DNA from: Flammeovirgaceae bacterium
GTDB taxonomy: Bacteria; Bacteroidota; Bacteroidia; Cytophagales; Cyclobacteriaceae
NCBI GenBank assembly: GCA_027487845.1
Contig: JAIYCV010000008.1
Span: 62,001 to 126,000 of the forward strand
Direction: 5' to 3'
DNA: 64,000 bases
Positions 45,401-54,000 of the stretch are shown here, in pieces (within the stretch, counting starts at the first letter, position 1; each line of letters begins with the position of its first letter). A program made the translations under genes and the position numbers. The notes beneath the pieces are model-generated. The model did no database searches. It saw only the letters and a list, made by a program, of their open reading frames with translations, and had not been told where the DNA came from.

Positions 45401-48400
45401 GGCCAACGTGGAATACATTGAATTTTGGTTGATGGACCCTTTTATAAATTCTGCCAATGGGAGAATCTTAGATGGAAATCCTAATCCCCAATCAAACCAG
45501 TCGGGAGGTAAATTGATTTTTCAATTGGGCAGTATTTCGGAAGATTTAATGCGCGATGGCAAGCATGCGTTTGAAAACGGCCTTCCTGCCGATGGCGACT
45601 TGACGAAACTAGGCCCTCCAAAAGCTTGGGGCTATGTTACTTCTCAGCAGTATTTGAACAATGCGTTTGATAACTTAAGCGAGTCTCGCAGAAATCAAGA
45701 TGTGGGTTTGGACGGAATCGGCAACACAAAGGAATCTGATTATTTTAAAGATTTCATTAACGCGGTACCGTCTAACTCTGCCAAAGAAATAGTAAGGCAA
45801 GATCCCAGTGCTGACGACTTTAAGTATTTCTTAGGCGATGACTTAGATGCTAAAGATGCGAAAGTACTAGAGCGTTACAAGAATATTAATGGACTTGAAA
45901 ACAACACGCCAATTCCTAATGCTGGAGATGCTTTTGCGAGGTCCGGCACTACTATTCCAGATAATGAAGATTTGAACCAAGATAACACCTTGAGCGACTT
46001 GGAGGAGTATTACAGTTACAACATCGACTTGTTGCCTGCTGGGCCTAAAAAATTGGATGTTGGAAATCGCTTTGTGGTAGATAAAATAGTGAATTCGGTC
46101 TCTGGCGATCCAGTTACTTGGTATTTATTTAGAATCCCAATCAAGCAATTTGACGACCAAGTAGGTGCAATCAACGGTTTTAAATCGATACGATATGCCC
46201 GTATGTTACTAACGGGATTTACGCAGCCCGTAGTATTGCGTATGGCAAATTTTAGAACGGTAGGCAATCGGTGGAGGCAATACACATCCAATCTACAAGA
46301 GCCCGGCCTCACCAAACCGCCTGAGCCCAACCTGGATAACTTTTCTATTTCTGTAGTGAACGTAGAAGAAAATTCAAAAGGCAATGATATTAAGCCGCCA
46401 TATGTGCCAGCGTTAGCGCGCGATCGTGATAATACCTCCACCATTGTAAGAAGACTTAATGAACAATCCGTTCAAATGTGTGTGAAAGACCTAGCCGATG
46501 GTGATGCCCGAGCCATTTATAAGAACGTGAGCATGGATTTTTATAATTATGGCAGAATAAAAATGTTTGTAAGTGCCAATAGCAGTGGGCTAAAAGACAA
46601 TGAACTTACTGCCTTTATGCGATTTGGTACAGACTTTGACCAAAATTACTATGAAGTGGAGATACCACTAAAAATTACACCGAATGGCGAAACCGTGCCA
46701 GACGATGAGATTTGGCCAGAGCAAAATCAATTTGACATTGATCTCAACGACCTATACGCGTTAAAAGCTAAACGCGATAGGGAAGGGGCATCACTTAACT
46801 CGTTGTACCCGCTGAATGGGCCTCAGCAAAGTGGAAAACATGGGTTACGGATTTTTGGTAGGCCTGACCTCAGCGGTGTGAGACTCATTATGATAGGTGT
46901 TCGCAATCCTAAAAGCACCGATACAAAGCCACTGAGTGTTTGTATTTGGGCAAACGAACTTCGGCTAACGGACTTTGACCGGCAAGCAGGCTGGGCCGCA
47001 AATGCAGTGCTAAACGCTAAGTTGGCCGACCTAGGAAATATTACTGCTTCCATCAGACATAGCACGCCTGGGTATGGAAATGTACAGTCTAAAATTTCTG
47101 AACGTACGAGGGCGGAAGCTACCACCTTCGATATCTCTGGCACTATCAACATCGACAAGCTATTGCCTCCAAAGCTTGGGCTTAAAATACCCATGTTTGC
47201 GAGTTACGAAAGCATCATTAGCAATCCCAATTTTGACCCCGCCAATCCTGACTTGCGTATAAAGGCGGCACTTGCTTCATTCAACACAGATGAAGAGCGA
47301 TCGGGTTATCTAAAAATAATTCAGGACAAAACCATTAGGCGAAGTTTAAATTTTACCAACGTGAAGAAGGTAAAGCTAGACCCAAAGGCCAAAAGTCATA
47401 TTTACGATGTGGAGAATTTCGCTTTCAGTTATGCATACAGTTCGTCCGAACAAACGAATTTTAACTTGAGCGAGAATACTAGACGCGGGTATAAGGGCTC
47501 GGTCGCTTGGCAGTATTCTTCTTCCTTCAAAGGAATTGAGCCATTCAAAAATGCAAAATGGCTTTCTTCACCATTTCTCCAACTGATAAAGGATTTCAAT
47601 TTTAATCCTGTCCCCATGTCCATTTCCGTAAGGGGAGATCTGGATCGTGCGTTTAGCAAAATAGTAAATCGCAACAGCAGCACCGATGCGTTGAACTCAC
47701 AACCCAACTTTTCTAAATACTTTATCTTCAATAGGTCATATAATGTGCGATGGGCACTTACCAAATCAATTTCGTTGGATTACAGTTCGCGCGTTAACGC
47801 CATTATTGATGAACCAGATGGAGATCTCGACACGCAGAAAAAGCGCGATTCGGTGATCAACAACTTAAAACGCTTCGGACGAATGAAGGCTTTTGATCAA
47901 AACATAACAGCAAACTACATGTTGCCGCTCGATAAACTGCCCTTGACCAATTGGTTGGGAGCCGACTACCGGCACAACGTTGGCTACTCGTGGAGGGCTG
48001 GGCCGCTTGAAAAGATTGATAGTTTGAAACTAGGAAACATCATCCAAAATACGCGCGATCAAGCCGTGAACGGAAAAATAGACTTAATAAAGCTCTACAA
48101 CAAAGTGGGCTTTTTAAAGGAAATCAACAATCCTAAGCCAAAACCAACCGCAGCTGAACTTGCTAAGAATAAATCCAACAGACCAGATACCATTAAACGC
48201 CCTCCTGAACTTTCAGGAATAAAAAGTCTTCTTCGTTTAGTAATGACAGTTCGCAGTGTAACTGGAACATATTCTGTGACTTCTGGAACATCTTTACCCG
48301 GATTCATGCCGTCACCCTATCTGGTTGGAAACAGCAAAGGATGGCAAGCACCCGGTTGGGATTTTATTTTAGGTGGCCAAGATGCAGATATCCGCTTTAA

Positions 48401-49577
48401 AGCTGCTGAAAACGGATGGCTTTCTAATAGTAAGAAGCTTACCACTCCTTTCACGCAAAATCAGACTAAAGATTTAAGTTTAAAAACGACCCTTGAGCCT
48501 TTTCCCGACTTTAAAATCCAGTTGGATGCCAGAAAGACCTCCACCTCCGCATTTCAAGAAATCTTCAGAGACTTAACAGGCAATGGGGATTATGCGGGGT
48601 TAAGCCCCAGCAGAACGGGTTCGTACAAAATTTCAATAGCCACATTTGCTACCGCATTTGCAAACAATAGCAGTTTAACTTCTACTGTTTACGAGGAGTT
48701 TAAAAACAACATTCAAGTAATAAAAGAACGGTTTAGGAATGCCACTAACCAAGGCTACGAAGACCAATCGCAAGATGTTCTGATTCCAGCCTTTATTGCT
48801 GCCTACTCGGGTAAGTCAGCTGGGAAAATCAGTTTGTCTCCGTTTCCAAGTATTCCAATACCTAATTGGCGTCTAGATTATGCTGGCCTATCAAAAATTC
48901 CCGCATTAAAAGAAATTTTTCAAACAGTTTCGCTTAATCACGCCTACAATTCATCTTACTCTGTTTTAAACTTTTCAAATTCACTGCAATACAGCGATGT
49001 ACCAATTTCAAATCCTGTCGAAGACTATAATGTCCGCACTTTTGGCGGGTTACGAAATTCAAGTGGAGTTTTAGTGCCTGTCTACGTCATTCAGAATGTG
49101 ATTATTTCGGAACAATTTGCTCCATTGATAGGCATCAATGTGTTGACAAAAAGCAAAGTGTCGATGAAGTTTGAGTATAAAACCAAGCGCGATTTGTCAT
49201 TGAATGTGTCAAACGCACAAATCACCGAAATGCTGGGTACTGATTGGTCTTTTGATTTGGGGTTTACCAAAAATAACATGCGGCTGCCATTTAAGGAGAA
49301 CGGGAGAACTATTACGTTGAAAAATGACGTTACCTTTAAACTTACCATGAGCCTTCAGGATACACGCACTATTCTGCGAAAGCTGGAGGGTGAAAGTGCC
49401 ATTACAAACGGCAACGTAAATTTTCAGTTGAGGCCAAATGTTAGCTATATCGCCAACAAAAAATTGACCGTTCAAGGTTATTTCGATTACAATACAAACG
49501 AACCGCTGGTAAGTAATTCGTTTCCGAGAGCTACTACGCGGGCTGGATTTAAAATCTTGTATAATCTTGCCCAATAG
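42402..49577 (+). CDS. sprA: Cell surface protein SprA, type IX secretion translocon
   Basis: A 2391-residue outer-membrane barrel protein, of the size expected for SprA, the large pore of the type IX secretion system. The start is TTG at 42402; the signal peptide FIVVFGIFLMMCCHYSFAQ follows. Recognised SprA segments are SPLLDRIFGGSFVEIIPRG (about 149-167), VATNFDNNNSFDFQN, the C-terminal repeat region LGADYRHNVGYSWRAGPLE and LGTDWSFDLGFTKNNMRLP, and the terminal strand ATTRAGFKILYNLAQ. It needs partners such as Plug and PorV that are not in the window. ruvA ends 7 bp upstream. Confidence 0.95.
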   Translation: MTITNFRNQFIVVFGIFLMMCCHYSFAQKQPKKDTTKLAPADSARRPTFRLRDRYGDPFSNFTSYSPLFLKDPKSLNLDVQIDTGMNYSIYEKIGKINFRPTSSMSFKEFSLQQDRVNMKEYWKNRSQALDGESAVSGRNLLPKIYVSPLLDRIFGGSFVEIIPRGNVALDFGASFQTIKNPAIPIRQQSNGGFEFDQQINLSVTGKIGEKLKVATNFDNNNSFDFQNSMKIEYTGFKEDILRKLELGNVSLPLNNSLITGASNLFGVKAQMQFGKLSVTTVASTQRGKQTSIEIPGSTSGTSQGRQFEVIGSNYDDNRHFFLAQFFRDQFEGWLSTLPQITSGVNITRVEVYLLNRNNDTQTLRDVVGLMDMGESKRLYRKDAKDGQIPLANRDYIRPNFPASNEANNFFTKDAYLRRISAVSDEINAGLEGLGFVNGLDFEKITSARKLSATEFSYHKELGYITLQRKLQNDEALAVAFEYTYNGQAYKVGELTEDYSNKPDKEVVYLKLLRPRKVSVKDQFNKILPTWNLMMKNVYNLNLNQVAKEGFQLKIIYRDDATGKDNPQLQESGVAGTRQLISIAGLDKLNPYNDPLPNGDGNFDFVENVTINTTNGLVIFPFLEPFNKPFRDLFKTDPPNTDRLNNKYLYDTLYNTTKAEAELVATKNKFFIVGTSKSGSGKEISLQGFNVAQGSVKVFAGGTPLREGADYQVDYNLGKVTILNEGVLSSGKNISVTYEQQDPFAFQTRSLLGTRLDYKLSDDINIGSTLLYFNERPLISRNAIGTEPARNIQYGLDINLRKDSRLLTKMVDALPFLQTKEKSSITFNAEFAQLLPGTSNSINGDGTSFIDDFENTATPYSLINPASWKLSSVPSKEVRFDLTGGGADDIRAGYRRAKLAWYQIDNLFYRTGGAFKPTNISEKDLENHYIRPVLPKEIFPGQDVALGNFFQPIFDVAYFPKERGPYNFNPDLNPDGTLKNPEKNWAGITTAIRTEVDFDKANVEYIEFWLMDPFINSANGRILDGNPNPQSNQSGGKLIFQLGSISEDLMRDGKHAFENGLPADGDLTKLGPPKAWGYVTSQQYLNNAFDNLSESRRNQDVGLDGIGNTKESDYFKDFINAVPSNSAKEIVRQDPSADDFKYFLGDDLDAKDAKVLERYKNINGLENNTPIPNAGDAFARSGTTIPDNEDLNQDNTLSDLEEYYSYNIDLLPAGPKKLDVGNRFVVDKIVNSVSGDPVTWYLFRIPIKQFDDQVGAINGFKSIRYARMLLTGFTQPVVLRMANFRTVGNRWRQYTSNLQEPGLTKPPEPNLDNFSISVVNVEENSKGNDIKPPYVPALARDRDNTSTIVRRLNEQSVQMCVKDLADGDARAIYKNVSMDFYNYGRIKMFVSANSSGLKDNELTAFMRFGTDFDQNYYEVEIPLKITPNGETVPDDEIWPEQNQFDIDLNDLYALKAKRDREGASLNSLYPLNGPQQSGKHGLRIFGRPDLSGVRLIMIGVRNPKSTDTKPLSVCIWANELRLTDFDRQAGWAANAVLNAKLADLGNITASIRHSTPGYGNVQSKISERTRAEATTFDISGTINIDKLLPPKLGLKIPMFASYESIISNPNFDPANPDLRIKAALASFNTDEERSGYLKIIQDKTIRRSLNFTNVKKVKLDPKAKSHIYDVENFAFSYAYSSSEQTNFNLSENTRRGYKGSVAWQYSSSFKGIEPFKNAKWLSSPFLQLIKDFNFNPVPMSISVRGDLDRAFSKIVNRNSSTDALNSQPNFSKYFIFNRSYNVRWALTKSISLDYSSRVNAIIDEPDGDLDTQKKRDSVINNLKRFGRMKAFDQNITANYMLPLDKLPLTNWLGADYRHNVGYSWRAGPLEKIDSLKLGNIIQNTRDQAVNGKIDLIKLYNKVGFLKEINNPKPKPTAAELAKNKSNRPDTIKRPPELSGIKSLLRLVMTVRSVTGTYSVTSGTSLPGFMPSPYLVGNSKGWQAPGWDFILGGQDADIRFKAAENGWLSNSKKLTTPFTQNQTKDLSLKTTLEPFPDFKIQLDARKTSTSAFQEIFRDLTGNGDYAGLSPSRTGSYKISIATFATAFANNSSLTSTVYEEFKNNIQVIKERFRNATNQGYEDQSQDVLIPAFIAAYSGKSAGKISLSPFPSIPIPNWRLDYAGLSKIPALKEIFQTVSLNHAYNSSYSVLNFSNSLQYSDVPISNPVEDYNVRTFGGLRNSSGVLVPVYVIQNVIISEQFAPLIGINVLTKSKVSMKFEYKTKRDLSLNVSNAQITEMLGTDWSFDLGFTKNNMRLPFKENGRTITLKNDVTFKLTMSLQDTRTILRKLEGESAITNGNVNFQLRPNVSYIANKKLTVQGYFDYNTNEPLVSNSFPRATTRAGFKILYNLAQ

Positions 49578-49621
49578 TTTCTAACTTATAACTATTTTTG
49601 ATGCTTATTAATCAAAAAAAC

Positions 49622-49996
49622 ATGACAATTCCAGCAGAACTCCTGTACACAAAAGATCACGAATGGGTTAAAATTGATGGCAACATAGCGACCATCGGAA
49701 TTACTGATTTCGCGCAAAGCGAATTAGGTGATATTGTGTATGTAGATATTTCGTCTGTTGGAAAAGAACTGGCTGAACATGAGGTGTTTGGTACGGTAGA
49801 AGCGGTGAAAACGGTATCGGATTTGTTTATGCCAACGGCTGGAAAAATAGTTGAATTTAACAAGCAATTAGATACCGCGCCTGAAAAAGTGAACTCTGAC
49901 GCTTATGGCGATGGGTGGATGATAAAAGTTGAACTAAAGGGTACTGCCGCGGGTTTATTATCTGCTGATGAATATAAGGCTTTGATTGGAAAATAA
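49622..49996 (+). CDS. gcvH: Glycine cleavage system H protein
   Basis: A 124-residue protein with the lipoyl domain of GcvH. It starts MTIPAELLYTKDHEWVKIDG at 49622; the TTG-initiated frame extension at 49598 is unlikely. The lipoylated residue is Lys63 in FGTVEAVKTVSDLFMP. The protein carries aminomethyl groups between the P, T and L proteins of glycine cleavage; none of these is in the window. It lies directly upstream of lipA, which makes its lipoyl group, across a heptamer hairpin gap of 83 bp. Confidence 0.97.
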   Translation: MTIPAELLYTKDHEWVKIDGNIATIGITDFAQSELGDIVYVDISSVGKELAEHEVFGTVEAVKTVSDLFMPTAGKIVEFNKQLDTAPEKVNSDAYGDGWMIKVELKGTAAGLLSADEYKALIGK

Positions 49997-49998
49997 TC

Positions 49999-50077
49999 TG
50001 AGATATGAGTAGTGAGACTTGAGTAGTGAGAGCCACATCTCACAGCTCACATCTTACATCCCACATCTTACATCTCA
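49999..50077. repeat. Heptamer hairpin element in the gcvH-lipA gap
   Basis: Left arm, five units in register: TGAGATA, TGAGTAG, TGAGACT, TGAGTAG, TGAGAGC. Right arm after a 2-base spacer, six units: CATCTCA, CAGCTCA, CATCTTA, CATCCCA, CATCTTA, CATCTCA. The right arm is the approximate reverse complement of TGAG-type units. It starts 3 bp after the gcvH stop and ends 2 bp before the lipA ATG, so all of the usual ribosome-binding region lies in the repeat. Confidence 0.88.
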
Positions 50078-50079
50078 AA

Positions 50080-50967
50080 ATGATCGAACTTCCCACCCTA
50101 TCGCCCACTGAAGTACGTAAGCGCAAGCCAGATTGGCTTCGTGTGAAGTTGCCAATCGGGCCAGAGTACGCCAGCGTTAGGCAATTGGTAGATAAGCATA
50201 AGTTACACACCATCTGCGAAAGCGGAAATTGCCCAAATATGGGTGAATGCTGGGGTGCGGGCACGGCTACCTTTATGATTTTAGGAAATGTGTGCACACG
50301 AAGTTGCACCTTCTGTGCAGTGGCCACGGGCAAACCAAAAGAGTACGATGTAGATGAACCAAGGCGTGTGGCAGAAGCAATAAAGCTGATGGGAGTAAAG
50401 CATGCCGTTATTACTTCTGTGAATCGCGATGAATTGAAAGACAGAGGCGCTGAAATTTGGTATCAAACAGTCATTCAAACAAAAGAGCTTAGCCCAACTA
50501 CCACCATTGAAACGCTTATTCCTGATACAAAAGGGAATTGGGACGCACTTTTTAGAATGATAGAGGGTGGGCAAGAAGTGGTTTCGCACAACATGGAAAC
50601 GGTTGGACGACTTTATAAAATTGTGAGGCCACAAGCAAAGTACGAGCGGAGCTTGGAGCAGATAAAAAGAACCAGAGAAGCTGGTAAAAGGACTAAATCG
50701 GGTATTATGCTGGGAGTAGGGGAGACTGCCGAAGAAGTATTTAAAGCCATGGATGATTTGGTGGCGAATGGCCTGATGATTTTAACACTTGGTCAATATC
50801 TGCAACCCACCAAAATGCACTTGCAAGTGGCCGAATTTATCCACACCGATACATTTGAAATGTATAAAGAAGAAGGGCTAAAAAGGGGTTTAAAGTATGT
50901 AGAATCAGGACCACTCGTCCGCTCTTCCTATCATGCAGAAAGGCACGTAAATGTGCCTTTAGTTTGA
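50080..50967 (+). CDS. lipA: Lipoyl synthase
   Basis: A 295-residue radical SAM enzyme that inserts two sulfurs into octanoyl-lysine. Auxiliary cluster cysteines are Cys46, Cys51 and Cys57 ([14 protein letters not shown]). The SAM cluster is Cys72, Cys76 and Cys79 ([14 protein letters not shown]). The C-terminal auxiliary-cluster Ser is in [11 protein letters not shown]. The start is Met at 50080 ([17 protein letters not shown]); an upstream frame of low-complexity SHSSHLTSH is encoded by the heptamer array and rejected. The last codons form a small hairpin (AGGCAC/GTGCCT, 50940-50957), a weak terminator candidate. Confidence 0.97.
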   Translation: MIELPTLSPTEVRKRKPDWLRVKLPIGPEYASVRQLVDKHKLHTICESGNCPNMGECWGAGTATFMILGNVCTRSCTFCAVATGKPKEYDVDEPRRVAEAIKLMGVKHAVITSVNRDELKDRGAEIWYQTVIQTKELSPTTTIETLIPDTKGNWDALFRMIEGGQEVVSHNMETVGRLYKIVRPQAKYERSLEQIKRTREAGKRTKSGIMLGVGETAEEVFKAMDDLVANGLMILTLGQYLQPTKMHLQVAEFIHTDTFEMYKEEGLKRGLKYVESGPLVRSSYHAERHVNVPLV

Positions 50968-50973
50968 CAGCAC

Positions 50974-51975
50974 CTATTCAAAAGGAGTATGCCTCAAAAA
51001 GGCCTTTCCGCCTTTTCCCCATACTTCGAATGTAATAGAAGGCGTAATTTTGCTCCAGTCGATTAAAATCATTCCGAAATTTTTTTGGATGATGTTTACT
51101 CCGACCCTGTATCTATTGGACTCGCCAAAATCCTTAGACCAAGTGTGTGTAAGCCCACTAGAAGTAAAATCGTATAGCTGGTAGCCAAGGCCCGTCACAT
51201 CGGTTTTAGAAATTTCAGCTATGTGCCTGTCGCCACTTATTACAAATGCATTTTTCGGCTGCGTCTTTTTTAAGAGGTAAAAGAAACGGTCTCTTGCTGC
51301 CGGAAAGTTTGCCCACTTTTCAAACCCTTGCTCTTCGGCCACCAGCTGAATGCTTGAGCCGATGATATGAACGGCTGCATCCGATTCGGTGAGTTCGTCT
51401 TCAAGCCATTGCCATTGTTTTTCTCCTAATATATCGCCCTTCTCATTTACATCATACCGTTTGCCTTCCACTTTCGATGCCAACAGAGTATCTCTAAAGT
51501 AGCGCGTATCGAGCAAAATGACTTTGACTTTCTTATCGCCCGTGCCGTAACTGTAAGATGAATAAACACCTTCGTGTTTTCTTACCAAAGCGGTGGAAGG
51601 AACATCCAAGAACTCTAGTAATGTTTCTTTGATGATCTTTTTTTTAGGATTGAACTTTCCACCATCGTTCACTCCATAATCGTGGTCGTCCCAGGTGCCG
51701 ATCACGGGCATCGTTTTCAGAAGGAGCTGATAATCGGGATTTGACTTTTGCCGCTTGTACTTAGCTCTCAGCACCGAGGTGTCTTGGCTATCGCCATAAA
51801 TATTATCTCCAAGCCAAATCCACAATTGGGCTTTTTGGTCTACTACCTCTCTCCACAACTGCTGTTCTTCATCTTTGCTACAAGAGCCAAACGCAATTCG
51901 GGTAATTGCGCTATTCTGACCTATTGCAACGGTTGCGCTGGAGAATAAAAGGCAAAGCAAAAAGTATCGTTTCAT
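50974..51975 (-). CDS. PhoD-like alkaline phosphatase family protein
   Basis: A 333-residue secreted phosphoesterase with a signal peptide (MKRYFLLCLLFSSATVAIGQ) from the ATG at 51975; the longer frame to 52008 adds a non-signal tail. Metal-site segments are FGSCSKDEEQQLW (near 30), WLGDNIYGDSQD, GTWDDHDYGVNDGG and FVISGDRHIAEIS. These are typical of PhoD/purple acid-like phosphodiesterases. The family hydrolyses phosphodiesters such as teichoic acids in other bacteria; here the substrate is open. Its 3' end is 6 bp from the end of lipA (convergent). Confidence 0.92.
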   Translation of the reverse strand: MKRYFLLCLLFSSATVAIGQNSAITRIAFGSCSKDEEQQLWREVVDQKAQLWIWLGDNIYGDSQDTSVLRAKYKRQKSNPDYQLLLKTMPVIGTWDDHDYGVNDGGKFNPKKKIIKETLLEFLDVPSTALVRKHEGVYSSYSYGTGDKKVKVILLDTRYFRDTLLASKVEGKRYDVNEKGDILGEKQWQWLEDELTESDAAVHIIGSSIQLVAEEQGFEKWANFPAARDRFFYLLKKTQPKNAFVISGDRHIAEISKTDVTGLGYQLYDFTSSGLTHTWSKDFGESNRYRVGVNIIQKNFGMILIDWSKITPSITFEVWGKGGKAFLRHTPFE

Positions 51976-52062
51976 TGTTTTGCTAAATTGAATTGCTAAT
52001 TTAGACAAATCGTTTGGGTCTCGTAGTAATTCCCATATTTAGAAGTCGCAAAGGGTCAATTT

Positions 52063-54000
52063 ATGATAAAAACAATAAGGAAAAATTTTATAGCGATAGC
52101 ACTTTCAGTTGTAATTGCCTTGGTGGTGATCAATGTCGGTTTAACCGTGTATAATCGGTCGGTAATGATCGCCAACAATGAACTGAAACTTCAAACGGAG
52201 CAAGTAAAGTTTAGATTGAACAATATTTTTGAAAGTATTTTAAGACGAATCGACCTTGGTCTCAGAGGGTATGCGCTCACTAAAAACAAACAATTACTCG
52301 ATCCTTACGATGGTGCCATTAAAGACAATACTACCAATCTCGCCAAATTAGACAGTCTTTTTGAAGTTCAAAAACTAGATACAACCCTCGAGCAATTCGC
52401 AAAAATTAAGAAAGGTATTGACGACTATATCGTTACTGCCAAGCAAATGAAATTGCTTGCCGAGCAAGATAGCATAAGGGATTTTGTGAGGATACTGAAT
52501 GAAGATAAAGGCTACGATCTTTGGAAATTGTTTCAGCCTTTTTATGAGAAAACATTGAGATACGAAGATACATTGATTAAACAAGCGATTGACGACTATG
52601 TGGCTGCCCAGAATAGAAATGTGATTTTTCAGGTGATTCTTCTTTTAGTCGGTTTGCCTACGCTGGTATTGGTGATACTAAAGCTAGGTAAGGAGGATAA
52701 ATCAAGAAAGAAAATCATCAATGATTTCGATGAGAGTATTCGCTACTACCTATATAATTCTGGTGAAGAACGAGCAAAAGAAAGCGATGCGCGAACAATC
52801 ATTTCAGGATCAATAGAGAACTTAAAAAAAGCCTCTCAATTTGTCAAAGAAATAGCATCGGGCAATTTTCAAGTTTCATGGGAGGGTCTTTCTTCCTCAA
52901 ATGCCATACTCAACAAGGAAAATTTGGTAGGCGATTTATTGAAGATGCGAGACGACATGCGAAAGATTAAAGAGGCTGACGAAAGGCGGCTTTGGTCGAC
53001 CGAGGGGTTATCGAAGTTTTCGGAGATAATTAGAAATAACCAGGCACAGAAAGAAAAGCTATTGGACGAAATCGTGCGATTCCTAACAAAATACCTCGAG
53101 GCAAATCAAAGCAGCATATTTGTTTTAAATGAAGAGGACGACCAAGATGTTCACTTAGAATTGGGAGCTTGCTATGCATTTGATAAGAAAAAATTCCTAC
53201 AGAAAAGAGTCGATATAGGATCGGGCATGTTGGGCCAGGTGTATTTGGAAGCGACTACAATGGTCTTAAAAGAAATTCCTGCTGATTACGTCCAAATCAC
53301 TTCTGGTTTAGGTAAAGCCACCCCAAAATTCTTGGTGATTACACCACTAAAATACAATGAAAAGGTGCAGGCACTTTTAGAAATGGCAAGCTTTACGCCC
53401 TTTGAAGAACACCAGATTTTGTTCTTAGAAAAGGCCGGAGAATTTGTTGCCAGTGCAATTCATGCTGCTAAAACATCCGAAAAAACAACCCAGCTATTGA
53501 CGCAATCACAAGAACAGGCAGAGATGATGCGCTCACAAGAAGAAGAGCTGAGGCAAAACATGGAAGAATTGCAGGCTACTCAAGAAGGAATTGAACGGAA
53601 AATCCGTGAGTCTGAGGGTATGATTGACACAGCGATAGGAATTTTAGATAAACTTCCCCAAAAGATTTTCTTAAAGGATAAAGATGGCAAAATGGTGCTA
53701 GCTAACAGTGTTGTTGCTAAAGCCCATAATATGAGCGTTTCCGAATTGATAGGAAAAAGCGACTTCGATTTTGTGGATGCAAAGACTGCGCAGGATTGGC
53801 GAAACCAAGAGTTGGAGATTATCAGGAAAGGCAGCCAGACCTATATTTTCGAGGAGAATTTACACGGCCAAAAGAAAATACTAGAGAGTACAAAGATGGC
53901 ATTTCATATAGCTCACCTAAATCAAACAGGCTTATTAGGAATACAAACTGATATAACCGAGATAAGTGAACTAAAGAGCTTGGTCAAAAAGAATTCTTAG
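52063..54000 (+). CDS. CHASE3-GAF-PAS sensor protein without a transmitter domain
   Basis: A 645-residue membrane sensor. TM1 is at about 9-30 and a CHASE3-like extracytoplasmic helical domain at about 35-185 (ILRRIDLGLRGYALTKN). TM2 is at about 188-207, then a HAMP-like linker and a GAF domain at about 325-470 (LEANQSSIFVLNEED, then VDIGSGMLGQVYLEATTMVL). A coiled coil at about 480-520 (EEELRQNMEELQATQEGIE) and a PAS domain at about 525-640 (IFLKDKDGKMVLANS) follow, ending ELKSLVKKN. No histidine kinase, GGDEF, EAL or methyl-accepting domain follows. It overlaps the convergent DsbA gene by 4 bp. Confidence 0.85.
   Translation: MIKTIRKNFIAIALSVVIALVVINVGLTVYNRSVMIANNELKLQTEQVKFRLNNIFESILRRIDLGLRGYALTKNKQLLDPYDGAIKDNTTNLAKLDSLFEVQKLDTTLEQFAKIKKGIDDYIVTAKQMKLLAEQDSIRDFVRILNEDKGYDLWKLFQPFYEKTLRYEDTLIKQAIDDYVAAQNRNVIFQVILLLVGLPTLVLVILKLGKEDKSRKKIINDFDESIRYYLYNSGEERAKESDARTIISGSIENLKKASQFVKEIASGNFQVSWEGLSSSNAILNKENLVGDLLKMRDDMRKIKEADERRLWSTEGLSKFSEIIRNNQAQKEKLLDEIVRFLTKYLEANQSSIFVLNEEDDQDVHLELGACYAFDKKKFLQKRVDIGSGMLGQVYLEATTMVLKEIPADYVQITSGLGKATPKFLVITPLKYNEKVQALLEMASFTPFEEHQILFLEKAGEFVASAIHAAKTSEKTTQLLTQSQEQAEMMRSQEEELRQNMEELQATQEGIERKIRESEGMIDTAIGILDKLPQKIFLKDKDGKMVLANSVVAKAHNMSVSELIGKSDFDFVDAKTAQDWRNQELEIIRKGSQTYIFEENLHGQKKILESTKMAFHIAHLNQTGLLGIQTDITEISELKSLVKKNS

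Noticed and set aside
50026-50079. N-terminal extension of LipA rich in Ser and His
   Set aside because: It is encoded by the heptamer array; LipA homologues start near MIELPTLSP.
50940-50957. Intrinsic terminator at the end of lipA
   Set aside because: The 6-bp hairpin lies within the coding sequence and is not followed by a continuous T-run, so it is mentioned only in the gene entry.
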